Positions 53,294 to 63,700 of a DNA stretch of 64,000 nt are shown here, piece by piece. The position numbers and the translations under genes are program-made. Location of the stretch: assembly GCA_015233155.1 (NCBI GenBank), contig JADFYG010000019.1, positions 23,081-87,080 of the forward strand, in the 5' to 3' direction. A model generated the notes under the pieces. It made no database searches and was not told where the DNA came from. It was given only the letters and a program-made list of their open reading frames with translations. This DNA is from Candidatus Rifleibacteriota bacterium (GTDB lineage: Bacteria; Muiribacteriota; Ozemobacteria; Ozemobacterales; Ozemobacteraceae). The stretch's first letter is position 1. Each line of letters opens with the position of its first letter.

Positions 53294-53330
53294 TTCGAGT
53301 ATCCGGAGAAGTTAAGAAGGAGATCGCGAT

Positions 53331-54551
53331 ATGAAAGCGTTGTTTCTGACAAACGAGTATCCGCCATATACATACGGCGGAGCCGGAGTTCACGTTGAGT
53401 ATCTGACTCGGGAATTGAGTCGGTTGATGGATGTTGAGGTTCGCTCATTCGGGGGCGACGCCGGAGGTAACGAACATCTTACTGCGCGCGGTTTTCCTGC
53501 ACGCGAGGATGATTTTAAGACGGCTCCGAAGTCGCTACAGGGTGTATTCGCGACGCTCGACAGATGTCTGAGCTTTGCCGGAATTGGGATCGATGCTCAG
53601 GTCGTGCATTGTCACACCTGGTATACGCATATGGCGGGCATTTGGGCGCGTTTGAATTATCATATACCTCTGGTGTTGACGACGCATTCTCTTGAGCCTC
53701 TTCGTCCATGGAAACGCGAACAGCTTGGTCACGGCTATGATTTTTCATCCTGGGTCGAGAAGACGGCTATTGAGATGGCTGATGCTATCGTAGCGGTCAG
53801 CAAGGATACCAAATCTGATATTTTGAAATATTTCTCTGTCGATCCGGAGAAAATAAAAATAATTCATAACGGCATAGACACGGATGAATTTCACAAGAAA
53901 ACAGAATCTGATTGCATCGGGCGATTTGGATTCGATCCGGATAAGCCATACTTGTTATTCGTCGGTCGAATCACACGGCAAAAAGGCATCATACATCTTG
54001 TAAATGCCCTGCCGAAAGTTGACGCAGGTTTGCAGATCGTTTTGTGCGCCGGAGCCCCGGACACTCCTGAGATAGCCGCCGAGATGAAAGAGGACATTGA
54101 GCGGGTTTCGGCCATCCGCCCCGGAATCACATGGATTCGCGAAATGGTTGACAGAAAGACGCTCATCCAGCTGTATTCGCATGCGGCGCTTTTTTGCTGT
54201 CCGTCGATCTACGAACCTTTTGGAATAATAAATCTTGAGGCGATGGCGTGTAGTGTTCCTGTAATCGGAAGCGCGGTGGGTGGAATTCCGGAGGTTGTTA
54301 CAGACAACGAAACCGGGCTGCTGGTTCCCCTTCAGCAGATGAAGACAACTCCTTTCGAGCCGGTCGATCCTTCGAAATTTTCAGATGACCTTGCGGCGGC
54401 AATTAATCGCCTGGCTTGCAATTCCGGGTTGCGTGAGAGCATGGGAAAGAAAGGGCGCGAGCGTGTGGAAGCGCACTTCAGTTGGCGGGCGATAGCGGAG
54501 CAGACCCGCGATTTGTATCAGTCGCTGTTGAAGGAGTGGGATAAAAAATGA
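53331..54551 (+). CDS. glgM: GT4 alpha-glucan/maltose-1-phosphate synthase (GlgM/GlgA type)
   Basis: A 406-residue GT4 glycosyltransferase. N-terminus FLTNEYPPYTYGGAGVHVEY matches the actinobacterial GlgM pattern; the C-terminal domain has FVGRITRQKG and the E-x7-E motif EPFGIINLEAM. GlgM makes maltose-1-phosphate from ADP-glucose and glucose-1-phosphate, the substrate of GlgE encoded next. The length (about 390-410) and fold differ from the GT5 GlgA (about 480). It overlaps glgE by 4 nt. Confidence 0.88.
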   Translation: MKALFLTNEYPPYTYGGAGVHVEYLTRELSRLMDVEVRSFGGDAGGNEHLTARGFPAREDDFKTAPKSLQGVFATLDRCLSFAGIGIDAQVVHCHTWYTHMAGIWARLNYHIPLVLTTHSLEPLRPWKREQLGHGYDFSSWVEKTAIEMADAIVAVSKDTKSDILKYFSVDPEKIKIIHNGIDTDEFHKKTESDCIGRFGFDPDKPYLLFVGRITRQKGIIHLVNALPKVDAGLQIVLCAGAPDTPEIAAEMKEDIERVSAIRPGITWIREMVDRKTLIQLYSHAALFCCPSIYEPFGIINLEAMACSVPVIGSAVGGIPEVVTDNETGLLVPLQQMKTTPFEPVDPSKFSDDLAAAINRLACNSGLRESMGKKGRERVEAHFSWRAIAEQTRDLYQSLLKEWDKK

Positions 54552-56593
54552 GCTCGGTTCCTGAGTGTAAGAGAATTCTGATCGAACGGGTCGTGCCGGC
54601 TCTCGATAACGGAAGGTATGCCGTCAAGTGCGAAGTGGGAGACCGGCTGGTAGTAAGGGCAGACGTGTTTCGTGATGGTCACGAAAAAATAGTTTCCTCT
54701 CTGATCTGGCGCAAGAAGGGAGACCAAAAATGGGAGCGCGCGCCCATGAAATGTATCAATGCCGGGATCGATTTATGGGAAGGCAGTTTTATTCCACCCG
54801 GCATAGGGGCATTTGAGTATGCAATCGAGGCGCATTGCGACCTGCTGGGCTCGTGGGCTGGCGACGTGAAGAAAAAACTGGACGCCGGACAGGATGTCGC
54901 AAGTGATCTGCTCGAAGGAATCGAGCTCGCTAAACGATATTCCGCCTGGTTGCCTAAATCGGAGCAATCAAACTGGAAGTCTCTCGTAAAATCAGCTGAG
55001 ACGGCAAAGTCTCAATTGGAGCGGGTTGCTATTCTTTTTTCCCAGGAATTGCTGGGGCGGGCGGCGGCGGTTCCGGACCCTGGCACAAAAGTTGTCTCGG
55101 AACGGGTGTTTCCCCTCTGGGTTGATCGTGTCGAGGCTCGGTATGCCGCATGGTATGAGTTGTTTCCGCGATCTCAGGGAAAGCTCGTAAAGAAGTCAGG
55201 TGCAGCAGGCAGCGTAGTTTCAGGGCGAAATGTGGGTGCAACATCCGCGGAAACAGGCGGAACGTTCAAGGATGTCGAAGCGCGGTTACCTGATATTCAG
55301 GAAATGGGTTTCAACGTGTTGTATTTTCCGCCGATTCATCCAATCGGACACACTCAGCGCAAAGGCCCTAACAATAGTTTGAATGCAGCTCCTGGTGATC
55401 CGGGGTGCCCGTATTCGATCGGTAATTCCGACGGTGGACATGATGCGATTGAGCCGGGGCTTGGCAGTTTCAAGGATTTCGAGCATCTCGTGAAGAAGGC
55501 GCGTGAGCATGGCATGGAGATCGCGCTTGATTTTGCGGTCAACTGTTCGCCGGATCATCCGTATCTCGAAAAGCATCCGGATTGGTTCAGCAAGCGGCCC
55601 GATGGAACGATCAAATATGCCGAGAATCCTCCTAAGAAATATGAGGATATTTATCCGATAAATTTTGAGAGTTCAGACAGAGAGGGTCTCTGGAATGAAC
55701 TGAAACGTATATTTCTGTTCTGGGCGGAAAAAGGCGTCCGTATCTTCCGGATCGATAACCCGCATACGAAACCATTTTCGTTTTGGGAATGGGTTATTCG
55801 AGATGTGCAGGAAGAGTATCCGGATGTTCTGTTTCTGGCCGAGGCCTTTACACGACCGCGAGTTATGCAGGCCCTTGGGAAGCTTGGTTTTTCACAGTCA
55901 TATACGTATTTCACATGGCGGAATTTCAAACAGGAGCTCGTCGAGTATTTTACCGAGCTTACGACTCCTCCGATGAGTTGGTATTATCGCGGGAATCTCT
56001 TTGTGAATACTCCCGATATACTTCCGACATTTTTGCAGCGCGGCGGGCGGGCCGGCTTCAAAATTCGCGCAACGCTGGCCGCGACGTTATCTTCCGTATA
56101 CGGCATTTACAGTGGTTTTGAGTTGTGTGAAAACGAAGGTATTCCGGGAAAAGAAGAGTATCTCGATTCCGAAAAATATGAAATAAAGCCCAGAGACTGG
56201 AATAAGCCCGGAAACATCAAGAGCTACATTACTACATTGAATCGTATCAGACGCGAGAATCCGGCGTTGCATGAGTATGACAATCTGACGTTTTATCCGA
56301 CAGAGAACGAACATGTGCTTTGCTACGGAAAATCTCTCGATGAGAATAATGTCCTGATCGCCGTCAGCCTGGATCCTTTTCAGAAGCAACATTCATTCGT
56401 GTATGTGCCGATCGAAAAATACGGAATAAAACCCGAAGAGACATATCAGGTGCATGACCTGATAACCGATAAGCGCTATCTCTGGAAGGGACAAAAGAAT
56501 TATATTGAGCTCGATCCGAAGACCGAGATTGCGAATGTGTTTGTGATTCGTCGTTGGATACACCGCGAACAGGATTTCGATTACTTCAAGTAA
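54548..56593 (+). CDS. glgE: Alpha-1,4-glucan:maltose-1-phosphate maltosyltransferase
   Basis: A 681-residue GH13_3 GlgE: N-terminal beta domain (about 1-110), helical bundle (about 110-190), catalytic barrel (about 235-585) and C-terminal beta domain. Nucleophile Asp403 lies in FRIDNPHTKP and acid/base Glu432 in FLAEAFTRP; the spacing of 29 equals that of S. coelicolor GlgE (Asp394/Glu423). It extends alpha-1,4-glucan with maltosyl units. It overlaps glgM by ATGA, which ties the two steps together. A branching enzyme (GlgB) and ADP-glucose synthase are not in the window. Confidence 0.95.
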   Translation: MSSVPECKRILIERVVPALDNGRYAVKCEVGDRLVVRADVFRDGHEKIVSSLIWRKKGDQKWERAPMKCINAGIDLWEGSFIPPGIGAFEYAIEAHCDLLGSWAGDVKKKLDAGQDVASDLLEGIELAKRYSAWLPKSEQSNWKSLVKSAETAKSQLERVAILFSQELLGRAAAVPDPGTKVVSERVFPLWVDRVEARYAAWYELFPRSQGKLVKKSGAAGSVVSGRNVGATSAETGGTFKDVEARLPDIQEMGFNVLYFPPIHPIGHTQRKGPNNSLNAAPGDPGCPYSIGNSDGGHDAIEPGLGSFKDFEHLVKKAREHGMEIALDFAVNCSPDHPYLEKHPDWFSKRPDGTIKYAENPPKKYEDIYPINFESSDREGLWNELKRIFLFWAEKGVRIFRIDNPHTKPFSFWEWVIRDVQEEYPDVLFLAEAFTRPRVMQALGKLGFSQSYTYFTWRNFKQELVEYFTELTTPPMSWYYRGNLFVNTPDILPTFLQRGGRAGFKIRATLAATLSSVYGIYSGFELCENEGIPGKEEYLDSEKYEIKPRDWNKPGNIKSYITTLNRIRRENPALHEYDNLTFYPTENEHVLCYGKSLDENNVLIAVSLDPFQKQHSFVYVPIEKYGIKPEETYQVHDLITDKRYLWKGQKNYIELDPKTEIANVFVIRRWIHREQDFDYFK

Positions 56594-56682
56594 CTTGAAA
56601 GAGAATTAACCACAGATGGACATGGATGAACACAGATGAAAGATAATCTAGGGTAGGGCGGGACCGCTGGGCCCGCCGGATC

Positions 56683-56740
56683 ATCCCGAACAACAGACCG
56701 GCCTCCGTGAAAACACGGGGGCCGGTCTGTTGTTTGGGAT
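56683..56740 (+). terminator. Very long terminator-like hairpin
   Basis: Arms 56683-56709 and 56714-56740 (27 nt each) around an AAAA loop, the core being CAGACCGGCC / GGCCGGTCTG. The only two non-Watson-Crick positions are G-T and T-G, so both become wobble pairs in plus-strand RNA only. This orientation suits the end of the glg transcript. A classical U-run is weak. Confidence 0.7.
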
Positions 56741-56777
56741 GAAATTACTGCGTGTTACATTCCTCTATTGTTTTAAA

Positions 56778-57380
56778 TTATTTCTTTGGAGCGGATGGAC
56801 TCGGGGGAAGTGTGTCAGAGTCGGCTTTTTCGAGGAGATCGCCGATCTGATTGTGAACATCGATCGCTTTGTTTACGTCACCATCGTCGAGGGCTTTCAC
56901 CAGGTCGGCTGCGAGTTTTTTTACGGCTGGAATATCGATGTCGGGGGGCAGACCAGCTTCGAACTCGATCAGAGGAAGCCCCTTGAAGCCGGTTTTAGAG
57001 AAGGTGCGGACTTTGCCGGGGGTAGCGCTTCCGGTAGCGGTTTCATCCTGGAGGATGACTATCGGTTCGGTGTTGGTTACTGTGGCGGCCCCATTGATCT
57101 TTGAACCATCACGCATCGTGACTTGCATGGTCACTTCGCCTTTGGCGTCGAGAGCCATATTCTCCAGTTTATCGATTTCTTCGTATGGCAGAAGTACCGG
57201 TCCGGTTCCATTAATGGGTTTAACGTTCAGCCCTTCGGGTTCGCAGATTGCCCCGCCGGTGATAACTCCTTCTATGCGCTTTCCGACGCCGATGTCGTAG
57301 GTTACAGGCACTTGAAGCTGTGCCCAGGAAGCTGTTGCTACGAGACACATAAGGGCGATCAACAGAGAACGTGATTTCAT
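56778..57380 (-). CDS. Exported hypothetical protein
   Basis: A 200-residue protein from the ATG at 57380 (GGAGGAG just upstream); a frame to 57428 adds an unlikely N-terminus. Signal peptide about 1-20 (ending ASWA). The mature part is rich in beta-type segments with a conserved-looking VTMQVTMRDGSKINGAATV motif, an acidic helix near the end (AADLVKALDDGDVNKAIDVH) and a Pro/Ser tail. No family recognised. It is divergent from the next exported-protein operon. Confidence 0.75.
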   Translation of the reverse strand: MKSRSLLIALMCLVATASWAQLQVPVTYDIGVGKRIEGVITGGAICEPEGLNVKPINGTGPVLLPYEEIDKLENMALDAKGEVTMQVTMRDGSKINGAATVTNTEPIVILQDETATGSATPGKVRTFSKTGFKGLPLIEFEAGLPPDIDIPAVKKLAADLVKALDDGDVNKAIDVHNQIGDLLEKADSDTLPPSPSAPKK

Positions 57381-57507
57381 TCGGCTCCTCCGCCATTCAT
57401 CATGAAGTGTATATGGGCGTTTGAACACAGCCCCGCCTATGGTAAACTAGGACGTCAAAAACGGCAACTTGACATTTCCATTCCATAAATTAACAGGGGA
57501 GATACGC

Positions 57508-58374
57508 ATGTCGACCATTCGGAAGTCGCTGTGGCAAATGTTTGCATCAGTAATTATAACCGTGTTTTTTATTATTTGTTCCGGTGCGGTAAGTGTCTTC
57601 GCTCTCCCGGTAGCGAATCCGGATGATATTAAACTCCTCGGAATGGTGAGTATCGGCGAGGAAGGCGCGGCGTGGCTTCGTATCGGGAAAACCGACGTTC
57701 TCGTGACCCCGGGATACATGTTGACACGCGACTTGCGTATTACAGCCGTCCGCCAGGAAGGCGTCGTTCTGTATCGCAACCAGGCCCGGACATATCATGT
57801 TCTTCCACCGGTAGATGAGCTCGGCGCTGGCGAAAGAATGCGTGACGCGATGATCTGGTGTTCCCCGATGCCGCTCTGGAAGACGATTAGAATGATCGCT
57901 CTGGCGTATCGCAAAGATTACATCTGTCATGGCAGCGCAACGGTTGAAGTCGCACCGCGACGGCATGTCCAGAATATGATTGAAATGCTGGATTTTACAG
58001 TGACTCCCAATCACCGTTGGCACGGTCGTGAAGGCATTATCTACACATCGCCGGTTCATGTGGGTGAAGCTGACTGGGAATGGTTCAATCGACAGGTCCG
58101 TAATTTCAAAAGCGCGCGTCTGGTTCCATGGTTTAATGAACTTGCGAAAAAGGGGTCGTTAATCAGTGATGGAAAGCCTCTTGATCGCGTATTGCAGGAG
58201 ATCGGTTTCAAAATCAAGGTTCCGATTAAGTGGGCTGGCGCGATGAAGTTCCCTGTCTATTGTTCGCTTAAAAATCGTCCATGGCACGAGATCATCGAGA
58301 ACATACTGCTGTTCAACGGTTTAGGTCTGACGCCAACCCAGGAGGGATTGGTCGTTCAGGGTGGTATTCGCTGA
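57508..58374 (+). CDS. Exported protein with GspC/PilP-like and secretin-N (STN)-like regions
   Basis: A 288-residue protein with a signal anchor (about 8-33). Residues ~40-100 (KLLGMVSIGEEGAAWLRIG onward, with LRITAVRQEGVVLY) resemble the HR domain of GspC/PilP-type pilot proteins. The last ~60 residues (PLDRVLQEIGFKIKVPIKWA then NRPWHEIIENILLFNGLGL) resemble the STN domain found in secretins. Both are weak by-eye matches. If real, the protein would act at the envelope in a secretion or pilus machine. AGGGGAGA precedes the ATG; it overlaps the next gene by TGATG. Confidence 0.6.
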   Translation: MSTIRKSLWQMFASVIITVFFIICSGAVSVFALPVANPDDIKLLGMVSIGEEGAAWLRIGKTDVLVTPGYMLTRDLRITAVRQEGVVLYRNQARTYHVLPPVDELGAGERMRDAMIWCSPMPLWKTIRMIALAYRKDYICHGSATVEVAPRRHVQNMIEMLDFTVTPNHRWHGREGIIYTSPVHVGEADWEWFNRQVRNFKSARLVPWFNELAKKGSLISDGKPLDRVLQEIGFKIKVPIKWAGAMKFPVYCSLKNRPWHEIIENILLFNGLGLTPTQEGLVVQGGIR

Positions 58375-59153
58375 TGTTGAGGCGGTTGTTCATCGTCTTC
58401 CTGGTGCTCATCACGTGCATCACCGGTAGTGGGAAAGTGCTGCATGCCGCTCAAGCGGCGGCGCGGGTGTTTCCGATTTATGATTCCTGGAGTGGTTTCA
58501 ACAGTCGATATGCCGGTATCCCGCCATGTTTTATCGTTAAATCTCTCGCGGAATTTGATACGTTTTGGCAAGCCCATGGCGTCAACGAGATGATGCCGAA
58601 TGTCAACTTCGGGAAGACTATGTTATTCGTATGGTGTCCCGGGCCCGGGCGTTTCGATTATCGGCCGATGAAGATCGAACGCTTCTTCAGGGATGCGAGC
58701 GGACAATTAGTTATTCTCATGGGACTCGACCGGCAGAAGAGCGGGGGCAACATGCGCAACTCCTATCTGATAGCGCTGTTGCCACGGCTTCCCGGAAACA
58801 TAGCGGTAATGCGCGTGGGGGACAAGCTATCGGGCGAGGCTGATTGTATGCCTCTTTATACCCTCTGGGATATGTCCGGCGAAGCGCCGAAGAATGCTCC
58901 GGTAACGGTCTTAAAAGTGCCGCCGAAACCAAAGAAGCCGGTGAATGTGGCTGTGGCGGGCGGGGCGCCTGCGGAAAAACCTGCATCCGGGACGGCTGTC
59001 GCAGCGACCGCGGGTGCCGGAAAATCTGGCGGAGCACATGCAAAAGGCGCAGGAACGCCTTCTACGGCAAGCGGGACGGCGTCATCAGGCGATGCTAATA
59101 CTGCCAGTTGCGAAGCCGACCCATTCAAGGATGCTTTTAATCTCGATCTTTGA
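58374..59153 (+). CDS. Exported protein, PrcB-like
   Basis: A 259-residue protein with a signal peptide (about 1-26), a globular part (about 30-165; SLAEFDTFWQAHGV and IERFFRDASGQLVILMGL) that resembles the PrcB family, and an Ala/Gly/Pro/Lys-rich tail with a last short conserved-looking end. PrcB in spirochaetes stabilises a protease; here that is only a tentative match. It is translationally coupled to the preceding exported gene (TGATG). A palindrome at 59196 follows. Confidence 0.55.
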   Translation: MLRRLFIVFLVLITCITGSGKVLHAAQAAARVFPIYDSWSGFNSRYAGIPPCFIVKSLAEFDTFWQAHGVNEMMPNVNFGKTMLFVWCPGPGRFDYRPMKIERFFRDASGQLVILMGLDRQKSGGNMRNSYLIALLPRLPGNIAVMRVGDKLSGEADCMPLYTLWDMSGEAPKNAPVTVLKVPPKPKKPVNVAVAGGAPAEKPASGTAVAATAGAGKSGGAHAKGAGTPSTASGTASSGDANTASCEADPFKDAFNLDL

Positions 59154-59195
59154 ATGATACAGACGAAATTGTTTATGTATTCGGTCATAATTATT

Positions 59196-59226
59196 GCAGG
59201 GGGCGGATTTCAAACCCGCCCCCTGC
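59196..59226. repeat. GC-rich palindrome between convergent genes
   Basis: GCAGGGGGCGG (59196-59206) and CCGCCCCCTGC (59216-59226), perfect 11-bp arms with a 9-nt loop. No T-run on either side, so it is either a weak bidirectional terminator or a dispersed palindromic element. Confidence 0.55.
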
Positions 59227-59259
59227 GATAAAACAACATTCAATACATCTTTGTATATT

Positions 59260-59967
59260 TCAGTTTGTTATGGTCGTGCTTTCGAGTTGCTGGCGAAGTT
59301 TTACGATGGTCATAGCCGGAAAGACGCCAGATACCGTCGCATTTGGATAAACGCGGCAGTTTGGACCCATGATTGTTCCGGGGTTTGTGACTGAGTTGCA
59401 ACCCAGCATACAGTCGTCGCCCAGAATGGCGCCGAATTTTTTCAGTCCGGTCTCGTGGCGGGTTTCACCTTCACGAATGATGACTTCGCTGGAATCATTC
59501 TTGAGGTTTGAGAGTTTGGTTCCGGCGCCGAGATTGACTTTGGACCCGAGAATCGAGTCGCCGACATAGTTGAAATGGGGAGCCTTGGCGTCCGGAAGAA
59601 GAATCGATCGGATGATTTCGCTCGCATGTCCTACTACTGCATCATCCCCTATGATGACGTGTCCGCGAATATAGGCTCCGTGTCTTATTTCGACATTGTT
59701 GCCTATTACGGTCGGACCGACGATCATGGCTCCTGACTGAACACGGCTGTTTTTGCCGATGAAGATGTCTTCACCCTTCAGAATTGCGCCTTCTTCGACG
59801 AAGCCGAGAATCTGGGGCTTCAGGCGTTTTGCTACAAAGCCTTTCTGGATGCGCTTCAGGATGTCCCAGACCTCTATCAGATCCGGAAATCCTTCGAGCT
59901 TGGCTTCAAATAGTTCTGGAAAGGGGAATCCTTTCAGGCGTCTAAAAAAATTCTTAAACTCGAACAT
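59260..59967 (-). CDS. Left-handed beta-helix (hexapeptide) protein, GlmU-C-like
   Basis: A 235-residue protein: an N-terminal helical part (about 1-60) then hexapeptide repeats ([LIV]-G-x4) from residue ~60 to the end, with GDDAVVGHASEIIRSILLPD and HFNYVGDSILGSKVNLGAGT, the latter matching the acetyl-CoA-binding coil of GlmU-type proteins. It has no uridylyltransferase domain. Probably an acyl- or acetyltransferase, substrate unknown. It ends before the palindrome at 59196. Confidence 0.8.
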   Translation of the reverse strand: MFEFKNFFRRLKGFPFPELFEAKLEGFPDLIEVWDILKRIQKGFVAKRLKPQILGFVEEGAILKGEDIFIGKNSRVQSGAMIVGPTVIGNNVEIRHGAYIRGHVIIGDDAVVGHASEIIRSILLPDAKAPHFNYVGDSILGSKVNLGAGTKLSNLKNDSSEVIIREGETRHETGLKKFGAILGDDCMLGCNSVTNPGTIMGPNCRVYPNATVSGVFPAMTIVKLRQQLESTTITN

Positions 59968-60057
59968 ATGAATAACCCTCCGGGAAGCTACATAACAAGA
60001 TGTAATTAAAGCAAGTTACCACAGCTTGGAATTACTTACCAGACCCAATTTCAACAC

Positions 60058-60678
60058 TCATAGATATTTACGGGGGCTTTCTCTGACGATGCGGGGGAGT
60101 GCGGGGAAAACGCTCGTCAGATCGATCTCAAGACCCGGAAAGAGTGGGACTTCTATCTTGTCGGTGTCGCAGAAGATGATTGATTTGCCGAATTCCCCGT
60201 CTGGTTCCAGTCGGTAGATGGTTACCAGGCGATCGGTTGGTGAAACCAACCAATATTCTTTCACGCCGTGCTTTTCATAGAGAGCTTTCTTGGTGATATT
60301 GTCGCGTGAGGCTGTGGAGGGGGAAATAATTTCGACGACCAGATCGGGGGCTCCCCGACACCCCTTGTCGTCGAGCTTCTTCTCATCGCAGACGACGAGA
60401 ATGTCGGGCTGAACCACGGTATCGATCTTGTCGTCTGGTTCCTTGTTTCGCGGCAGGCGAACGTCGAATGGGGCATTATGGACCTCACATGGCTTCCCGG
60501 AGAAGAAGTTATAGAACTGGTAAAATAAGCTTCCTGAGATCTTCGAATGTTGTCTCGAAGGTGCCGGAGTCATATCGAACGGCACCCCGTCGATCAGCTC
60601 CCAGCGTTCGTCTTCCGGCCAAGTGCAGTAATCTCCGTAGGTAAATCGCTTTTCAGATGATTTTTTCGTCTGTTGCAT
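60058..60678 (-). CDS. Uma2 family (DUF820) endonuclease-fold protein
   Basis: A 206-residue PD-(D/E)XK-type Uma2 protein: WELIDG (Glu27 region), QPDILVV (Asp92), and VVEIISPSTASRDNITKKAL (Glu116, with Lys at 130/131). The family is common in cyanobacteria and Gram-negatives and mostly uncharacterised; a nuclease activity is predicted from the fold. It lies among exported-protein genes and has no obvious partner. Confidence 0.88.
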   Translation of the reverse strand: MQQTKKSSEKRFTYGDYCTWPEDERWELIDGVPFDMTPAPSRQHSKISGSLFYQFYNFFSGKPCEVHNAPFDVRLPRNKEPDDKIDTVVQPDILVVCDEKKLDDKGCRGAPDLVVEIISPSTASRDNITKKALYEKHGVKEYWLVSPTDRLVTIYRLEPDGEFGKSIIFCDTDKIEVPLFPGLEIDLTSVFPALPRIVRESPRKYL

Positions 60679-60795
60679 ATCTCACACCCCATCAAGGTTT
60701 TCTCTCATGTTAAGGCAACGATACCACAAGTTTGTCGTATTGGCGGTGGGAATGGCACCCAACATTGGGGTGTGGGTGGGTGTTTCAATTATCCA

Positions 60796-63700
60796 TTATA
60801 GCTCATATTCGTAAATATCCGTCAGGATATTGTGGGAACTGTCTCTTCCGCCGAAGAGATACATTTTTCCTCCAAAAGCGGCTCCGGCAAGGGAGTTTAT
60901 GGGCTGGGGGAGCGAAGGTAATGATGTCCAGGTGCCATTGGGGCCGACATTGGGGTCGTAACACTCTACAGAAGCGAGAGAACCGCTATCTTGATTCGCT
61001 AAAGTGGTAAAGTCGTTCGATCCTCCGAAAATGTAGATTTTTCCCTGGAATTGACACGCAGCAAAAGCGGCTCTGGGAAAAGAACACGGCGCTTTGGGCG
61101 TTATCAGGTTATTTCGTGGATCAAAACAGAAATTTGTGTTGCTAATGTGTGGTGAAGTGGGTCCATTCCATCCTCCGATATAGAATATTTTGTCCTGATT
61201 GTCATTGTCCCGACATCGGATTGCCTGGCCACCAAAATTTGGTGGTATTACTGAACCATTTACCGTGACCCATTTTGACATCTGGACTGTCGGGGGGAAA
61301 TCCTGACGTGGACAGCCAATTGAACCGATTTTTCCACTATAAGTACCGCCGAAGGTATAACCGTTGAAAGAATAGATAAAGCCATCGAGAGTGGCCATAG
61401 AAAGCCATCTTGCTCCGCCAGATTCGACATTACTATAATCTGTTGAAATGCCGTTAAAGAATGTGTCGCCTCCATCCGGCCAGTAGCGTTGCACGTTATT
61501 TTGGAAATCACCCGGTGCGTTACTGCCATTGACTCCGCCGTAAGTAATGATCATATCATCCAGGACAGTTGCGCCTCCTTCTCCGAAAGGCTTTGCTATG
61601 GTAAGAGGAGTTGGATCGAAGCTGTTTGTCATAGGATCGAATATCTGAACGTCACTCGTTGCCGCGTATTCATTCGGTGTTGAATCTTTGTATAACCCGC
61701 TGATTACATAAATTTTTTGTTTGAAGTTCACGGCTTGAGCCGCCCAGAGTCCGTTGGTGGGCAGGTCGTTGATTTTGCGGCATACATGGTGATTGGGATA
61801 GTTTTGTTGAGCATTTATTGACAAAGCGGGTTTGGAAAGTTTTACCACCGGATTCTGAAGCGTGAAGAAGTCTGGGTCCAGTTCATTCCCCACTGAGAGG
61901 GCGTAGACTTTGCTTCCGTCAGCGCTGATGACTCCGTTTGCGTCGATGAGGTTAGCGGTAACCCAGAGATGACCGCCGTCGGGCGACAAACAGAAATCTG
62001 CCACATTGAAGCCCGGGTCAGTCGCCGGAATAGTCCATTGGAGGTCTGTAAGCGAGCTGGTTCTATTAAAAAGATGCCTTGCATTTATCTTATTCAGACG
62101 TTTATTGAGAATAAAAAGCCATTCGCCATTTCGCGAGAACTGAAGCCGAACGTTGTCCATTGGAACGGTATTGAGACTACCTGTGTCGGTAGCATAAATC
62201 AAATTGGGTTTGCTATGGAAGTTGAATCCGAAGGGAGGAGTATTGGCAGGAAGAGATGTGTCGAATAGGAAAGGAAAAGCGCTGACAGCCATAGTTGATC
62301 GGTGAGGAATGGAGAAACCTGCTGGGAAGGGATTTGTTTGCGTGATACTAGGGAGGCTAATCGGTTTAAATAACAAAGCTCCCCTGTCAACACCTCCTCC
62401 AATGTCATACCATTCCCACCAAATCTTATCTTTTGCACTTGGACTAAAATTCGTTGTTTCGTATCCTTGTAAAGTATGAGTAGACCAGGGTGGGTCAGAT
62501 CCCGGGCTGCTGCCAGCGATTGGAACAGGGACGCCAGGAGCAGTGAAACCTACATTTTGAGTTCCGACGGCAATACGAATGCCGTTTTGGGATGCTCCAA
62601 ATATGTTCCACTGGGAGCCTGCGCCAAAGTCAAATTCCATGAAACACCGAAGGACTTTTTGATCAAAAAATGAATCACCATTAAAACTAAAACCAATATG
62701 TTCTCCTGCATTCGAAAAAGGATTGTCGAACGGGCATGGCAATAATGGGTTTGGGACAGGACTCATCGAAGTAAGATCTGGACATGTTTTATTGAATCGC
62801 TGATAAGAATATTTCCCCAAGGTCGGATTCTTTGGGGGCCAGTCACCGCTCAAATCATAGACATAAACCATCTGCTTCCCGTTGGAATCCGGGGAGTGAA
62901 TTGCGAGAAGTCCGTCATCCGGGGAAAGGGCTATGGCGCTGCATAGATGATTCGGCCAGTTTGAGTCCATGATCAGGTCGGCCGGGTAATTCCAGCAGTC
63001 CGCCGATGAGGTGATTCGGAGACCGCCAAAGGCTGGTGGTGATGGTGTTTTGTCGGGTAGATACGATGTAATCATCCGATTTGAATGGTGAAAAGGAATC
63101 GTGAAGGCGCCATTATTTAAATCCGAATCTGGTGGCAAGGTTGTTGGTGTCGGGATTGGAGTCGGTGTCGGCGTTGGCGCTGGTATCGGGGCTGGCAAAT
63201 CGTTATCCACCATATCTGTTTGCAGGTTGGTATGCCCGGTTACGAACAAGGTGTCGTTTGTGTCATAGGTGATTCCACAGATTTTATCAACAGTTCCTCC
63301 GCCAACAAACATGTTAAAAACATTGCTCCATGTGGAGTTTGTCTGAAAAACATCGACTTTTTCAGCCTTATCTGATGTCTTATCTCCGACCCAGACTATG
63401 TCTCCGAGGCGATTAACACAGAGAGCGTCAGGACGGGTGGACAGCGACAAGGATTTCCAGATGTGTTTGGTTCCGCCGTCTATGACTTCAAGACTACCAT
63501 TATTTGCGGTTCCATCGGAGGTTCCTACGTAAATCATCGGAAATCGTCTGGTGGCAATGCCCATGGAGTGAAAACCCGTATCGAAAGAAATCGTATTGGG
63601 AATCACATTATTAGGATAACCGCCTGTTGTCAGTTTATTGACGTTCAGGTAACTGAGGGAATTGCTGTTTGTGGTCCAATATACATTTTGATTATTTGGA

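Noticed and set aside
63135..63200. Simple repeat-like GTTGGTGTC/GGCGTTGG tract
   Set aside because: It encodes the Pro/Thr linker of the Kelch protein.
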